From: an uncultured Oscillibacter sp.
GTDB taxonomy: Bacteria; Bacillota; Clostridia; Oscillospirales; Oscillospiraceae
Assembly (NCBI GenBank): GCA_946183715.1
Contig: CAMHDB010000003.1
Coordinates: forward strand, 1-28,652
DNA: 28,652 nt
Direction of reading: 5' to 3'
Each line of letters begins with the position of its first letter. The stretch's first letter is position 1. Below, piece after piece: positions 1 through 8,986 of the stretch. Below the pieces are notes generated by a model. That model was not told where the DNA came from, ran no database searches, and saw only the letters and a program-made list of their open reading frames with translations. Position numbers and translations under genes: made by a program.

Positions 1-1
1 C

Positions 2-316
2 GATCTCAACGGCGAATTGGACGCGCTCGAACCCATGTTGAACGCCGCCGTGGAGCGCCTCCGCCCCGGCGGGAGGCTTGCCGTGATTACGTTCCACTCT
101 CTGGAAGACCGAATTGTGAAGCGAACCTTGAAGGCGTTTCAACAGGGCTGTACGTGCCCGAAGGAGTTCCCGGTGTGCGTATGCGGACGGCGTCCGCAGG
201 TGCGCCCCGTGACCCGGAAGCCCGTCACGCCCGGCGAGAACGAGTTACGCGACAACCCCCGCGCCCGAAGCGCCAAACTCCGGGCCGTGGAGAAGCTGAA
301 CCCGTTCGATATTTGA
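2..316 (+). CDS. rsmH: 16S rRNA (cytosine(1402)-N4)-methyltransferase RsmH, C-terminal part
   Basis: Only the last 104 codons are in the window; the frame is open to the left edge, so the start lies outside. RsmH uses S-adenosylmethionine to N4-methylate C1402 of 16S rRNA in the decoding centre. The fragment shows the family block ITFHSLEDRIVK, preceded by the LRPGGRLAV strand. It is followed by the Cys-rich CTCPKEFPVCVCG segment seen in clostridial members and the basic, Pro-rich tail ending in an SAKLRAVEK-like motif. It heads the dcw cluster as usual, with ftsL next after 156 bases. Confidence 0.95.
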   Translation, partial: DLNGELDALEPMLNAAVERLRPGGRLAVITFHSLEDRIVKRTLKAFQQGCTCPKEFPVCVCGRRPQVRPVTRKPVTPGENELRDNPRARSAKLRAVEKLNPFDI

Positions 317-404
317 ACTATAAAGAAGCAAATCCGAACCGCCGGAAGTTCTTGTATGGCGGACAGTTTGCTCATTTTATAGACTCGACACTGTGAAGGT
401 CAGC

Positions 405-450
405 CGCGCCCCGCGCGACTGTACCGATATAAGGAACGGCGCGGGACGCG
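405..450. repeat. Imperfect inverted repeat before ftsL
   Basis: Arms at 405-416 and 439-450 are complementary over 12 positions except for one C-A mismatch, which would be a G-U wobble on the minus strand. A 22-base loop separates them. The repeat ends about 9 bases before the AAAGGGGG ribosome binding site of ftsL, so a folded mRNA could affect translation. No T-run follows, so it is not a standard terminator. The remaining bases between rsmH and ftsL show no gene or clear promoter. Confidence 0.35.
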
Positions 451-472
451 CCGCAACAAAGGGGGAATTGCC

Positions 473-1018
473 ATGGAGTTGGTGGCGAGGGAAGAGCGTT
501 TTGTGCGAAGGACCGCTATGAGCGACAACCTGGCCAGAGGACTGGATTGGACGATAAGACAGCGGGAACTGGAACAGGCCGGCGAGCTGACCTATGAGCA
601 CAGACGCCGGAAAGCCCGTGCCGTGGCCGGGCGGAGAGCGGCTAGCGTACAGGTCTCTCTCCCCGCGATTCTGGGCGTCGTCGTGGCGCTCGCGGTTGCC
701 ATGCTCGTACTGATGAACTGTATTGAGCTGACGCGCCTCTCCTCCGAGACGGTGCAACTCAAGAGCGAGCTCCAGAGCCTGGAAAACGAACACGCGAAAT
801 TGAACGCGGAATACGAGCAGATGTTTGACCGGGCGACCGTCAAGGAGGCCGCCGAGGCCGCCGGAATGTCCGTGCCCGCCGCCAGTCAGGTGACGTATGT
901 CGACCTCTCCGAGGGCGACGACGTGGTCGTCTACGAGGAGGAGGAGAGCGGCGTACTTAGCGGATTCGTGCTTTCCGCGTTACACGGTTTTGAGGCCGTC
1001 AAGGAATTTTTCAGCTAA
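473..1018 (+). CDS. ftsL: Cell division protein FtsL-like (bitopic, coiled coil)
   Basis: 181 aa. The first about 60 residues are charged and cytoplasmic, followed by one membrane segment (about 62-82) and a heptad-like coiled coil (about 84-118, TVQLKSELQSLENEHAKL). The tail is acidic. This is the FtsL/DivIC bitopic pattern, and the place between rsmH and a class B PBP is where ftsL sits. FtsL-type proteins form the FtsQ-FtsL-FtsB(DivIC) complex that activates septal peptidoglycan synthesis. The start at 473 has AAAGGGGG seven bases upstream; an ATG at 518 is possible but has a weaker site. FtsL sequences diverge quickly, so the call rests on topology and context. Confidence 0.8.
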   Translation: MELVAREERFVRRTAMSDNLARGLDWTIRQRELEQAGELTYEHRRRKARAVAGRRAASVQVSLPAILGVVVALAVAMLVLMNCIELTRLSSETVQLKSELQSLENEHAKLNAEYEQMFDRATVKEAAEAAGMSVPAASQVTYVDLSEGDDVVVYEEEESGVLSGFVLSALHGFEAVKEFFS

Positions 1019-1207
1019 CCGCCGCATTATAATGAAGCAGCGCAGCCGAGACAATTCCGGGCCGCCGATATTGCGACAGCAGACGGAGAGCGAGAAGCGC
1101 GGCTTCTTGCTCTCTGTTCGTCCGCGCCACGTCAGGCGAAACCGCTTTCGCGTGTGTGAGACTATCCCCGGAGCGCTGAGGCGTTCCGTTTATGTTCAGG
1201 AGGCAGT

Positions 1208-3793
1208 ATGCCCGAGAGAATTTTTGACTACCTGCGCGGGATATTCGCCCGCGTCGGGCCGTTCCTGCAGGAGGCCGTGTCGGACGCGTTCGCCAGTCCC
1301 GAGGCCTACAGCGCCCGCGCCAACCTCCGCCGGAGTGAGGAGTCGCGCCGCGCCAACCAGATTGTGCGCACCCGTATTCTGTGGGTCATGTCCCTGCTGG
1401 GCGTCGTGACGTTCGTCGCGCTGTTCTTCAAGCTCTACGACCTGCAAATCAACCAGCACGACGCCCTACAGGAGCGCGCCGCCCATCAGCAGACCCGAAG
1501 CGCCGTGATTACCGCCTCGCGCGGCTCGATTCTCGACCGCAACGGCTACATTATGGCGGCGTCCGCCACGGCGGAAACGGTGATTATCTCCCCGAAGGAA
1601 ATCCAGCAGTTTGTGCAGAAACAGCAGGAGGAACAGCAGGCCGCCGCCGCTTCCGCCGCGAAGAAGAAACAGGAATACTACCCGCCCCGCCTTCTTGACC
1701 AGTCCTATATCGCCCGGGGGCTTAGCCGCATTCTGGACGTTGACCAGTCCGGGATTATGAAGCAGATGGAGAACACGCGGAACCAGTACGCGATTATCAA
1801 GAAGAAGGTCGAGCAGAAGACGGCGGACGAAGTGCGGGAGTTCATGAACGGCCTGATTGACGAGGAAGGCAACGAATTAACCGAAGAGACCGCTTCCGGG
1901 AAAACCGTGCTGAAATCCGACCACAAGTCCAGTCCGAGGCGCCTACAGGGGATTTGGATGCAGCCGGATTCCAAGCGCTACTACCCCTACAGCACCCTCG
2001 CGGCGAACGTGCTGGGGTTCGTCAACGCCGACAACGTCGGCGGCGTGGGGCTGGAATCGAAGTACGAATCGGACTTGCAGGGGGTGTCGGGCATGACCGT
2101 CACCGCCAAGAACGCCGCCGGGACGGATTTACTGTACCAGTACGAGCAGTATTACGACGCCGAGGACGGAAACACGCTCATGCTGACGATGGATGTCACG
2201 GTACAGACGTATTTAGAGAAGGGCTTGCGCGACATGATTGACCGCTATGACGCCAAAAACGGCGCGGCGGGAATCGTCATGGACGTGAACAACGGCGGTA
2301 TTGTCGCGATGGCGTCCTACCCCGACTACGACCCCAACCAGTACAGCATGATTCTCGACACCTCCCTGTTGAAGAAAGTCGAAGAGGAACAGCGGGCCGT
2401 CGACGCGAAGCGTACCGAGTACGAGACGGAGGAGGACTACGAAGCGGCCCGCGCCGCCGTCGTCAACTCCGCCATGAATACGCAGTGGCGAAACAAGTGC
2501 ATTGACTCGACTTACGAACCCGGCTCGACGTTCAAGCCGATTACCCTCGCCGCCGGACTGGAAGAAGGCCTCCTTAGTCTGGATTCCACCTTTAACTGTA
2601 CGGGTTCCATCCGGGTGCCGGGCTGGTCGAAGCCTATCGGCTGTTCCAAGCGTAGCGGGCACGGCGTACAGGACTTGAAAACCGCGACGGGCAATTCGTG
2701 TAACCCGGCCTTTATCACGATGGGCCTGAGTATCGGCACCGAGACCTACTACCAGTATCTGAAGTCGTTCGGCCTCATGGAGCGGACGGGCGTCGACATG
2801 ATTGGCGAAGTCACCGGAATTTTCGCGAGCGAGGACAGTTTCAACTCCAACGTAGTCTCTCTGGCGTCGTACTCGTTCGGGCAGACGTTCAACGTCACGC
2901 CGATTGAGCTTATCCGGGCGCAGGCGGCCTGCGTCAACGGCGGCTATCTCTATACGCCCTACGTCGTCGAAAAGAAGCTCGACAGCGCCGGGAACGTCGT
3001 ATGGCAACACGACGCCACCCCGATTCGGCAGGTAGTCAGCGAGGAAACGTCGGCGGTCGTGCGGGAGTGCTTGGAGTACGTGGTCGCGCAGGGCACCGGG
3101 AAGAACGGGCAGGTAGCCGGATACCGTATCGGCGGCAAGACCGGCACCGCCGACAAGACCGGTTCCAAAACCGCCGACAATCCGCAGGGCGACGTTGTGG
3201 TGTCGTTCATGTGTTTCGCCCCCGCCGACAACCCCCGCTATATCATGCTCCTGACCCTCGACACCCCGAGCCGTAATACCGGGGTCTACGTCTCCGGCGG
3301 CAACATGGTCGCGCCGACGGCAAGCCAGATTATGGCCGACATTCTGCCGTACTTGGGCGTGGAGCCGGAGTACACGGAAGAGGAACTCGCGCGCGTGGAC
3401 GTGGCGACGCCGAACGTAGTAGGCCGGACGCTGGACGAGGCCGTAGAGCGTTTGAACCACGCTTCTTTCTCCTACCGCACAGTCGGCGACGGCGATACCG
3501 TCACCGACCAGACGCCCGCCGGGGGGGCCATCGTGCCGAACAACGCGCAAATCATCCTGTATCTGGGCGGGAGCAAGCCCGACGAACTCTGTACGGTTCC
3601 GGACGTAATGGGCATGAGTATCGAGAAGGCCACGCAGGCAATGGCCAAGGCCGGGCTGATTCTCCGCGTATCGGGCACGACGCGCGGCGCGTCGAATATT
3701 CTGGCCATCCGGCAGGATAAGGATGCCGGGAGCCGCCTGTTGGCCGGAAGCGTGGTTACGGTGCAGTTCGGCGACGGCACCGTGCTGGACTAA
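1208..3793 (+). CDS. ftsI: Class B penicillin-binding protein with two PASTA domains (FtsI/SpoVD type)
   Basis: 861 aa transpeptidase that cross-links peptidoglycan at the septum or, if it is the SpoVD paralogue, in the spore cortex. The order is: short cytoplasmic N-terminus, one membrane anchor (about 57-76), PBP dimerisation domain, then the transpeptidase domain. The active-site motifs are S440-T-F-K443, S497-C-N499 and K644-T-G646. Two PASTA domains follow, about 732-792 and 795-861. SpoVD of Bacillus has one PASTA domain and PBP2x-like proteins have two; since this is the only PBP in the cluster, a division role is at least as likely. A Glu/Ala/Gln-rich segment near residues 138-157 is an insertion in the dimerisation region. 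The ATG at 1208 follows AGGAGG. The 189-base gap after ftsL shows no convincing gene. Confidence 0.93.
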   Translation: MPERIFDYLRGIFARVGPFLQEAVSDAFASPEAYSARANLRRSEESRRANQIVRTRILWVMSLLGVVTFVALFFKLYDLQINQHDALQERAAHQQTRSAVITASRGSILDRNGYIMAASATAETVIISPKEIQQFVQKQQEEQQAAAASAAKKKQEYYPPRLLDQSYIARGLSRILDVDQSGIMKQMENTRNQYAIIKKKVEQKTADEVREFMNGLIDEEGNELTEETASGKTVLKSDHKSSPRRLQGIWMQPDSKRYYPYSTLAANVLGFVNADNVGGVGLESKYESDLQGVSGMTVTAKNAAGTDLLYQYEQYYDAEDGNTLMLTMDVTVQTYLEKGLRDMIDRYDAKNGAAGIVMDVNNGGIVAMASYPDYDPNQYSMILDTSLLKKVEEEQRAVDAKRTEYETEEDYEAARAAVVNSAMNTQWRNKCIDSTYEPGSTFKPITLAAGLEEGLLSLDSTFNCTGSIRVPGWSKPIGCSKRSGHGVQDLKTATGNSCNPAFITMGLSIGTETYYQYLKSFGLMERTGVDMIGEVTGIFASEDSFNSNVVSLASYSFGQTFNVTPIELIRAQAACVNGGYLYTPYVVEKKLDSAGNVVWQHDATPIRQVVSEETSAVVRECLEYVVAQGTGKNGQVAGYRIGGKTGTADKTGSKTADNPQGDVVVSFMCFAPADNPRYIMLLTLDTPSRNTGVYVSGGNMVAPTASQIMADILPYLGVEPEYTEEELARVDVATPNVVGRTLDEAVERLNHASFSYRTVGDGDTVTDQTPAGGAIVPNNAQIILYLGGSKPDELCTVPDVMGMSIEKATQAMAKAGLILRVSGTTRGASNILAIRQDKDAGSRLLAGSVVTVQFGDGTVLD

Positions 3794-3823
3794 TCGCGAG
3801 CAAAGAAAAGAGGCATATTTCCT

Positions 3824-5293
3824 ATGAAACTGAAAGACCTGTTGCGGGGGCTGGACATCGTCTCCGCCACGGCGGATATGGAACGCGAAATCCCGTCCGT
3901 GAGCTACGATTCCCGGACGGCGCGCCCCGGTTCGCTGTTTGTCGCCATGACCGGGTACGCCGTCGACGGGCATTCCTTTATTAGCAAGGCCTACCAGAAC
4001 GGCGCCTGCGCGGCGGTATGCGAGCGCCCCCCGCAGGGCGGCATTCCCTATATACAGGTACGCGATTCCCGGCGCGCGCTGGCGGTCATCGGGGCCAACT
4101 TCTACGGGCACCCCGCCGACAGTATGACGATGGTCGGCGTCACGGGCACCAACGGCAAGACGACAACCACTTATTTGTTAAAGTCCATTCTGGAGCGGGA
4201 GCCGGGGACGAAAGTCGGCCTCATCGGCACCAACCAGAACATGATTGGAGACCAAGTCCTCCCCACGGAGCGCACGACCCCGGAATCGTTTGAGTTACAG
4301 GGGCTGTTCGCGCGCATGCGCGACGCGGGCTGTACGCACGTCGTCATGGAGGTGTCGTCGCACGCGCTGTACCTCGACCGGGTTTACGGCGTACACTACG
4401 CCGTGGGAATCTTCACGAACCTGACGCAAGACCACCTCGACTTTCACAAGACCATGGAGGCCTACTGCGACGCGAAAGCGATACTGTTCCGCAACTGCGA
4501 CAAGGGCGTGTGCAACATCGACGACCCGTGGATGGAGCGCGTGACAAGGGACTGTACTTGTCAGTTGTACACGTTCGGGCGCGCCCCGGAGGCCGATTTG
4601 CGGGCGACTGATATCGAACTCGCCGCCGACCATATCGCATTCCGGGCCGTGACGGCGCGGGCCTGCGTGCCTGTACGCGTCAACATCCCGGGCGCGTTCA
4701 TGGTCTACAACACCCTCGACGCCCTCGCGGCGGCGCTCGTACTGGGTATCCCGCTCGACCGGGGCGCGAAAGTCCTCGCCGACGTGCCGCACGTCAAGGG
4801 GCGCGTGGAGGTCGTGCCCACGCCCGGAAAGCCCTATACGGTGCTCATCGACTACGCGCACAGCCCCGACGGCCTCGAAAACGTACTCCGTAGCGTCAAG
4901 GGCTTCGCGGAGGGCAGGACTATCGCCCTGTTCGGGTGCGGCGGAGACCGCGACAGGACGAAACGCCCGAAAATGGGCGCGGTCGCGGCGGCGAACGCCG
5001 ATTTTGTCGTCGTGACGACGGACAATCCCCGCACGGAGTCGCCGTCGGCGATTATCCGCGACATCCTCCCCGGCCTCGACGGCACCTCCACGCCCTACGT
5101 GGTCATTGAGGACCGCGTACAGGCCATCCGCTACTGCATGGACAACGCCCAGCCCGGAGACGTAATCGTATTGTGTGGCAAGGGCCACGAGACCTATCAG
5201 GAAATCGGGCAGGTCAAGTACCCAATGGACGAGCGGAAAATCGTGGCGGCGTACCTGTCGCCCACGGCGCGCTACTTCGGAAAGGGGAAGTGA
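3824..5293 (+). CDS. murE: UDP-N-acetylmuramoyl-L-alanyl-D-glutamate--2,6-diaminopimelate ligase
   Basis: 489 aa, the normal family length. MurE adds the third stem-peptide residue to UDP-MurNAc-Ala-Glu in the cytoplasm using ATP. Visible motifs are the ATP P-loop GTNGKTTT at 108-115, the central EVSSHAL block, and DNPR at 400-403 near the C-terminus. DNPR is the signature of enzymes that select meso-diaminopimelate rather than lysine, so the peptidoglycan is predicted to be DAP-type. It starts 30 bases after the PBP gene. murF, which often follows murE, is not here; mraY comes next after 124 bases. Confidence 0.96.
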   Translation: MKLKDLLRGLDIVSATADMEREIPSVSYDSRTARPGSLFVAMTGYAVDGHSFISKAYQNGACAAVCERPPQGGIPYIQVRDSRRALAVIGANFYGHPADSMTMVGVTGTNGKTTTTYLLKSILEREPGTKVGLIGTNQNMIGDQVLPTERTTPESFELQGLFARMRDAGCTHVVMEVSSHALYLDRVYGVHYAVGIFTNLTQDHLDFHKTMEAYCDAKAILFRNCDKGVCNIDDPWMERVTRDCTCQLYTFGRAPEADLRATDIELAADHIAFRAVTARACVPVRVNIPGAFMVYNTLDALAAALVLGIPLDRGAKVLADVPHVKGRVEVVPTPGKPYTVLIDYAHSPDGLENVLRSVKGFAEGRTIALFGCGGDRDRTKRPKMGAVAAANADFVVVTTDNPRTESPSAIIRDILPGLDGTSTPYVVIEDRVQAIRYCMDNAQPGDVIVLCGKGHETYQEIGQVKYPMDERKIVAAYLSPTARYFGKGK

Positions 5294-5297
5294 TTCC

Positions 5298-5323
5298 GCC
5301 CGTCCCCTGCGGGCCTACAGGGG
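5298..5323 (+). other. Interleaved hairpins (possible pseudoknot) between murE and mraY
   Basis: GCCCG at 5298-5302 can pair with CGGGC at 5310-5314. CCCCTG at 5304-5309 can pair with CAGGGG at 5318-5323. The two stems interlock, so they are either mutually exclusive or form an H-type pseudoknot. The second stem is followed by CGTTTCCC, too short a T-run for a strong terminator. It may be a leaky terminator after murE or a leader element for mraY; the pairing is seen, the function is not. Confidence 0.35.
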
Positions 5324-5349
5324 CGTTTCCCACGAACTGTAAATTCCGC

Positions 5350-5378
5350 TTGCTTTCCGCGCCGCTTTATGATATTGT
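5350..5378 (+). promoter_or_regulatory. Possible internal promoter for mraY
   Basis: TTGCTT (5350-5355) is separated by 17 bases from TATTGT (5373-5378), a moderate sigma-A match 40 bases before the mraY start. It lies in the unusually long murE-mraY gap. The -35 and -10 boxes each deviate from consensus, so this is tentative. Confidence 0.35.
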
Positions 5379-5417
5379 ACGCGGCGGAGTATTCAATAAA
5401 GGGGTGCGTGAAATACT

Positions 5418-6407
5418 GTGACTGTCTGCCTTGCTTTTACGGTCAGCTTCCTGCTGACGCTCGTCTTCGGACACTTCCTCCTTGAAGAATTGCGCAAACT
5501 GCACGCCGGTCAGGAAATCCGCGAGGACGGCCCGACTTGGCACGCCAAAAAGGCCGGTACGCCGACTATGGGCGGCATTATGTTCATTTTCGGTACGGCT
5601 GTCGCGGTATTCCTGTTGGGGGTGCCGTTCATGCGCGCGGGGGTCTACGTACACCTGCATATCCTCCTCTTCGCGCTGGCCTTCGGCATGATTGGCTTTA
5701 TCGACGACTTCCAGAAAGTCCGCTACCACCGCAACGAGGGCCTGACCGCCCGGCAGAAATTCCTCCTGCAACTCGCCGAATCCGTTATTTTCCTGACAAT
5801 TATGAGGCATGAGGGCTTCCTGCAAAATACTGTCTACATTCCCGGCACGCGCGTCTCCTTAGCGCTGAACTGGTTCGTGTACCTGTTCTTCGCGGCGTTC
5901 GTCATGGTGGGCTGTGTCAACTCCGTGAACCTGACGGACGGCGTCGACGGCCTCGCCGCAAGCGTGACACTCGTCGTGATGTGCTTCTTCAGCGTGGTCG
6001 CGCTGACGTGGAACCGCTACGGCGTACAGAGCCTCTTTCCGGCGGCTATGGCCGGAGGCCTGACGGCGTTCCTGTTCTACAACGCACACCCGGCGGTCGT
6101 GTTCATGGGCGACACCGGAAGCCTGTTTTTAGGCGGGGCCGTCGCCGCGCTGGCCTTCGCGATGGATATGCCGCTCATCCTGATTCCCGTCGGGATTGTC
6201 TATATCGCCGAAACGATGTCGGACATTATCCAAGTCGGCTACTTCAAGGCCACGCACGGAAAGCGCTTCTTCAAAATGGCCCCGCTTCACCACCACTTGG
6301 AGTTGTCCGGGTGGAGCGAGTGGAAGGTCGTGGGCGTATTCTCGGGGGTGACGGCGCTGTGCTGTTTGGTGGCGTACATGGCGGTGCGCAACCGCTACGG
6401 CGCGTAA
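5418..6407 (+). CDS. mraY: Phospho-N-acetylmuramoyl-pentapeptide-transferase MraY
   Basis: 329 aa polytopic membrane enzyme that transfers phospho-MurNAc-pentapeptide from UDP to undecaprenyl phosphate, giving lipid I. Family motifs are in order: GTPTMGG near 47-53, the Asp pair D96-D97, NLTDGVDGLA at 171-180, GDTGSLFLGG at 231-240 and the HHH cluster at 291-293. The start is a GTG with AAAGGGG upstream; the following residues match the usual MraY N-terminus. ftsW follows after 12 bases; murD, often found between mraY and ftsW in Bacillota, is absent. Confidence 0.95.
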   Translation: MTVCLAFTVSFLLTLVFGHFLLEELRKLHAGQEIREDGPTWHAKKAGTPTMGGIMFIFGTAVAVFLLGVPFMRAGVYVHLHILLFALAFGMIGFIDDFQKVRYHRNEGLTARQKFLLQLAESVIFLTIMRHEGFLQNTVYIPGTRVSLALNWFVYLFFAAFVMVGCVNSVNLTDGVDGLAASVTLVVMCFFSVVALTWNRYGVQSLFPAAMAGGLTAFLFYNAHPAVVFMGDTGSLFLGGAVAALAFAMDMPLILIPVGIVYIAETMSDIIQVGYFKATHGKRFFKMAPLHHHLELSGWSEWKVVGVFSGVTALCCLVAYMAVRNRYGA

Positions 6408-6419
6408 GGGGGCGCGGGA

Positions 6420-7721
6420 ATGGCGCGTGATTTATGGCGCAGGCTCCGCGACGCGGCGGACGTACTGCGCGGGAAGGCGGCGGTCTCCGCGCCGAAAGAA
6501 CCGCCTCCGCCTCTGACGCGGGAGGAGCGCCGCGCAAAACAGGAGGCCTTCCTGTGGCGGGAACGCCGTAACCGGGAAGTCCGGGAGAAAGTGCGCGAGA
6601 AGGAACGCGAAAGCCGCGAACTGGCAAGCGGCCCTATCGACTTGCCGTTCTGCCTGTTAATCCTGCTACTGACGGCGGTCGGACTGGTCATGCTGTTGTC
6701 GGCGAGCTTCCCCTATGCCTACTACAAAATGCAAGACCCGACTTACTTTTTCCGCTTTCAGGGACTGTTCGCGCTGACGGGCATTTGTTTCATGCTGATG
6801 GCGAGCCGCGTCAACTATCAGCGCCTGCGGGGCGCGGCGAAACTGCTCATGATAGTCTCAATCACCCTGCTTGTACTCGTACTGATACCCGGAATCGGGC
6901 GAATCAGCCACAACGCGCGGCGCTGGATTGCCGTCGGGAATCTGTTCCAGTTCCAGCCGTCAGAGGTCGTGAAACTCGCCGTGATTGTCTGGTTTTCTGC
7001 CGACATTTCCCGGAAACGCGACAAAATGCGCACGTTTCAGGAAGGCATTCTGCCCTACCTGAAAATCATGGGCGTCATCGCCGTGCTCATGATGCTGGAG
7101 CCGCACCTGTCCGGTACTATCCTGATACTGGGTACCGGGGCCGTGCTGATGTTGGTCGGCGGTATCGAGTTGAAATGGGTACTCGGCGCGGTCGGCGGCG
7201 CGGGGTTCTTCGCGTTCCTGCTCATCAAGGGCATTATCCCCTACGGGCAGTCGAGAATCGCCATGTGGCGGAATCCGTTCATTGACGCGCAGAATCAGGG
7301 CTACCAGCTCGTGCAAAGCCTGATTTCGATAGGTTCCGGCGGGCTGTTCGGCGTCGGACTTGGCAAGAGCCGGCAAAAGTTCCTGTACCTGCCGGAGGAG
7401 CACAACGACTTTATTTTCGCGGTCGTGTGCGAGGAACTCGGCCTCATCGGCGCCACTTTGATTATGCTGCTCTTCGCGGCCATGATTCTCCGGGGCTACT
7501 GGATTGCCTTACACGCCCGCGACCGCTTCGGGAGCCTGTTGGTGACGGGAATCATTACCCAAATGGCAATGCAGACCTTTTTCAATATCGGCGTCGTGAC
7601 GGGCTTCCTGCCCACGACGGGCATTTCCCTGCCGTTCTTCAGCTACGGCGGCACGGCGATACTGATACAGCTTGCCGAAATGGGGATTGTGCTTTCGGTG
7701 TCGCGTCAGATGAAATTGTGA
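6420..7721 (+). CDS. ftsW: SEDS-family peptidoglycan glycosyltransferase FtsW/SpoVE with long cytoplasmic N-terminus
   Basis: 433 aa membrane protein that polymerises lipid II into septal (or cortex) glycan strands with the class B PBP encoded upstream. The SEDS core starts near residue 76 and contains the conserved blocks around HNARRWI, QPSEVVKLA, the catalytic-loop NPFIDAQNQGYQ (D289) and the C-terminal SYGGTAIL. The first about 75 residues are an extra, highly charged region rich in Arg, Lys and Glu that should form a cytoplasmic helix; most FtsW/SpoVE proteins begin close to the first membrane segment. An AGGGGG site just upstream supports the ATG at 6420. FtsW and SpoVE cannot be told apart here. 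Confidence 0.92.
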   Translation: MARDLWRRLRDAADVLRGKAAVSAPKEPPPPLTREERRAKQEAFLWRERRNREVREKVREKERESRELASGPIDLPFCLLILLLTAVGLVMLLSASFPYAYYKMQDPTYFFRFQGLFALTGICFMLMASRVNYQRLRGAAKLLMIVSITLLVLVLIPGIGRISHNARRWIAVGNLFQFQPSEVVKLAVIVWFSADISRKRDKMRTFQEGILPYLKIMGVIAVLMMLEPHLSGTILILGTGAVLMLVGGIELKWVLGAVGGAGFFAFLLIKGIIPYGQSRIAMWRNPFIDAQNQGYQLVQSLISIGSGGLFGVGLGKSRQKFLYLPEEHNDFIFAVVCEELGLIGATLIMLLFAAMILRGYWIALHARDRFGSLLVTGIITQMAMQTFFNIGVVTGFLPTTGISLPFFSYGGTAILIQLAEMGIVLSVSRQMKL

Positions 7722-7732
7722 CGGGAGGGCGT

Positions 7733-8869
7733 ATGAAAAAGGCATGGAAACGGGTACTTTTCACCTGCGGCGGCACCGCCGGACACGTCAACCCCGCCCT
7801 CGCGCTGGCACAGCGTATCGGGGAGGAATGCCCCGGCGCGGAGTTCCTGTTCGTGGGCGCGGAGCGCGGGATTGAACGCGACTTGCTCGAAAAGGCCGGA
7901 TATCCCTTCCGGACTGTGCATATCTCGAACTTTCACCGCTCGTTCGCCGTGAGGGAACTCCGGCACAATCTGGTATCGGCATTCAACCTCATGCGCGCCC
8001 CGGCGGAGGCCAAAAAAATTTTGCTGGACTTCCGCCCGGAGGCGGTCATCGGCACGGGCGGCTACGCGAGTTACCCGGCGATTAAGGCCGCCGCGCAACT
8101 CGGCATTCCGACGGCGGTACACGAATCGAACATGATACCGGGCCTGACGACGCAACTGTTAGAACCCGTCGCCGACAGAATCATGGTGGGTTTCGAGGCC
8201 TGCCGCGCGAACTACAAGCACCCGGAGAAAGTCATCGTCACGGGAACCCCGGTTCGCGGCGACTTCTTCAAGCGTACAAAGGCGGAGGCCAAGCGCGAAC
8301 TCGGCGTAGACGACGGGCGGCCCCTCGTGGTCTCGTTCTGGGGCTCTCTGGGGGCGTCGGGAATGAACCGGCAAATGGCGGACTTTATCGCGCTGGAAGT
8401 CAAAAAGGCGCCGTTTCATCATATCCACTCCGCCGGGAAGGCCGGATTCCCCGTGATTCGGGCGCTCTTACAGGACAGGGGCGTTTCGATTCCGGACGGT
8501 TCGCCCGTGCGGCTGGTGGAGTACCTGTACGACATGCCGCTGGTCATGCGCGCGGCGGACTTGGTGATTTCGCGCGCGGGGGCGTCGACGCTCAGCGAGT
8601 TGACCGCGCTGGGCGTCCCGGCGATACTCGTACCGTCGCCGTATGTCACGAATCACCATCAGGAGAAGAACGCGCGCGCTTTAGAGGACGCCGGGGGCGC
8701 TGTCGTACTCACGGAGGCGGAATCCTCCGGACAGCGGCTTTTCCAGACGGTCAGCGACATTCTACGCGACCCGGCACGGCTGGAGCGGATGTCGGCGTGT
8801 ATGGCGTCGCTGGGAATCCGGGACGCCACGGAGCGCATTTTGGACACTGTGGAGGCTATCGCAAAGTGA
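7733..8869 (+). CDS. murG: UDP-GlcNAc:lipid I N-acetylglucosaminyltransferase MurG
   Basis: 378 aa GT28-family enzyme that adds GlcNAc to lipid I to make lipid II at the inner face of the membrane. The N-terminal GGTAGHVNPALAL loop, the ESNMIPG block and the C-terminal SRAGASTLSEL donor-site motif are present. The frame is open upstream of 7733, but the ATG at 7733 follows GGGAGGG and gives the standard MurG N-terminus, 11 bases after ftsW. The next gene starts 117 bases downstream, after a gap with only weak hairpins (for example 8942-8947 with 8955-8960). Confidence 0.95.
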   Translation: MKKAWKRVLFTCGGTAGHVNPALALAQRIGEECPGAEFLFVGAERGIERDLLEKAGYPFRTVHISNFHRSFAVRELRHNLVSAFNLMRAPAEAKKILLDFRPEAVIGTGGYASYPAIKAAAQLGIPTAVHESNMIPGLTTQLLEPVADRIMVGFEACRANYKHPEKVIVTGTPVRGDFFKRTKAEAKRELGVDDGRPLVVSFWGSLGASGMNRQMADFIALEVKKAPFHHIHSAGKAGFPVIRALLQDRGVSIPDGSPVRLVEYLYDMPLVMRAADLVISRAGASTLSELTALGVPAILVPSPYVTNHHQEKNARALEDAGGAVVLTEAESSGQRLFQTVSDILRDPARLERMSACMASLGIRDATERILDTVEAIAK

Positions 8870-8986
8870 CCGTTTCCCCGCAAGGCCGGGGCGACACAAC
8901 CAAAAGTAACCGTTCCGCCGCGTTCCCCATAGGATGAGGCGAACCCGCCGCCGACGGGTTACGCCCATTCTGTGGAGGGAACGGTC

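Noticed and set aside
897..1409. Frame spanning the ftsL-PBP gap
   Set aside because: Arg/Ser/Pro-rich, overlaps two real genes and has no ribosome binding site; the short piece starting at 1032 is not supported either.
2213..4111. 632-codon open frame on the minus strand opposite the PBP and murE genes
   Set aside because: The opposite strand encodes well-conserved enzymes with all catalytic motifs. GC-rich wobble positions leave the antisense frame open; its product is Arg/Val/Gly/His-rich and matches nothing.
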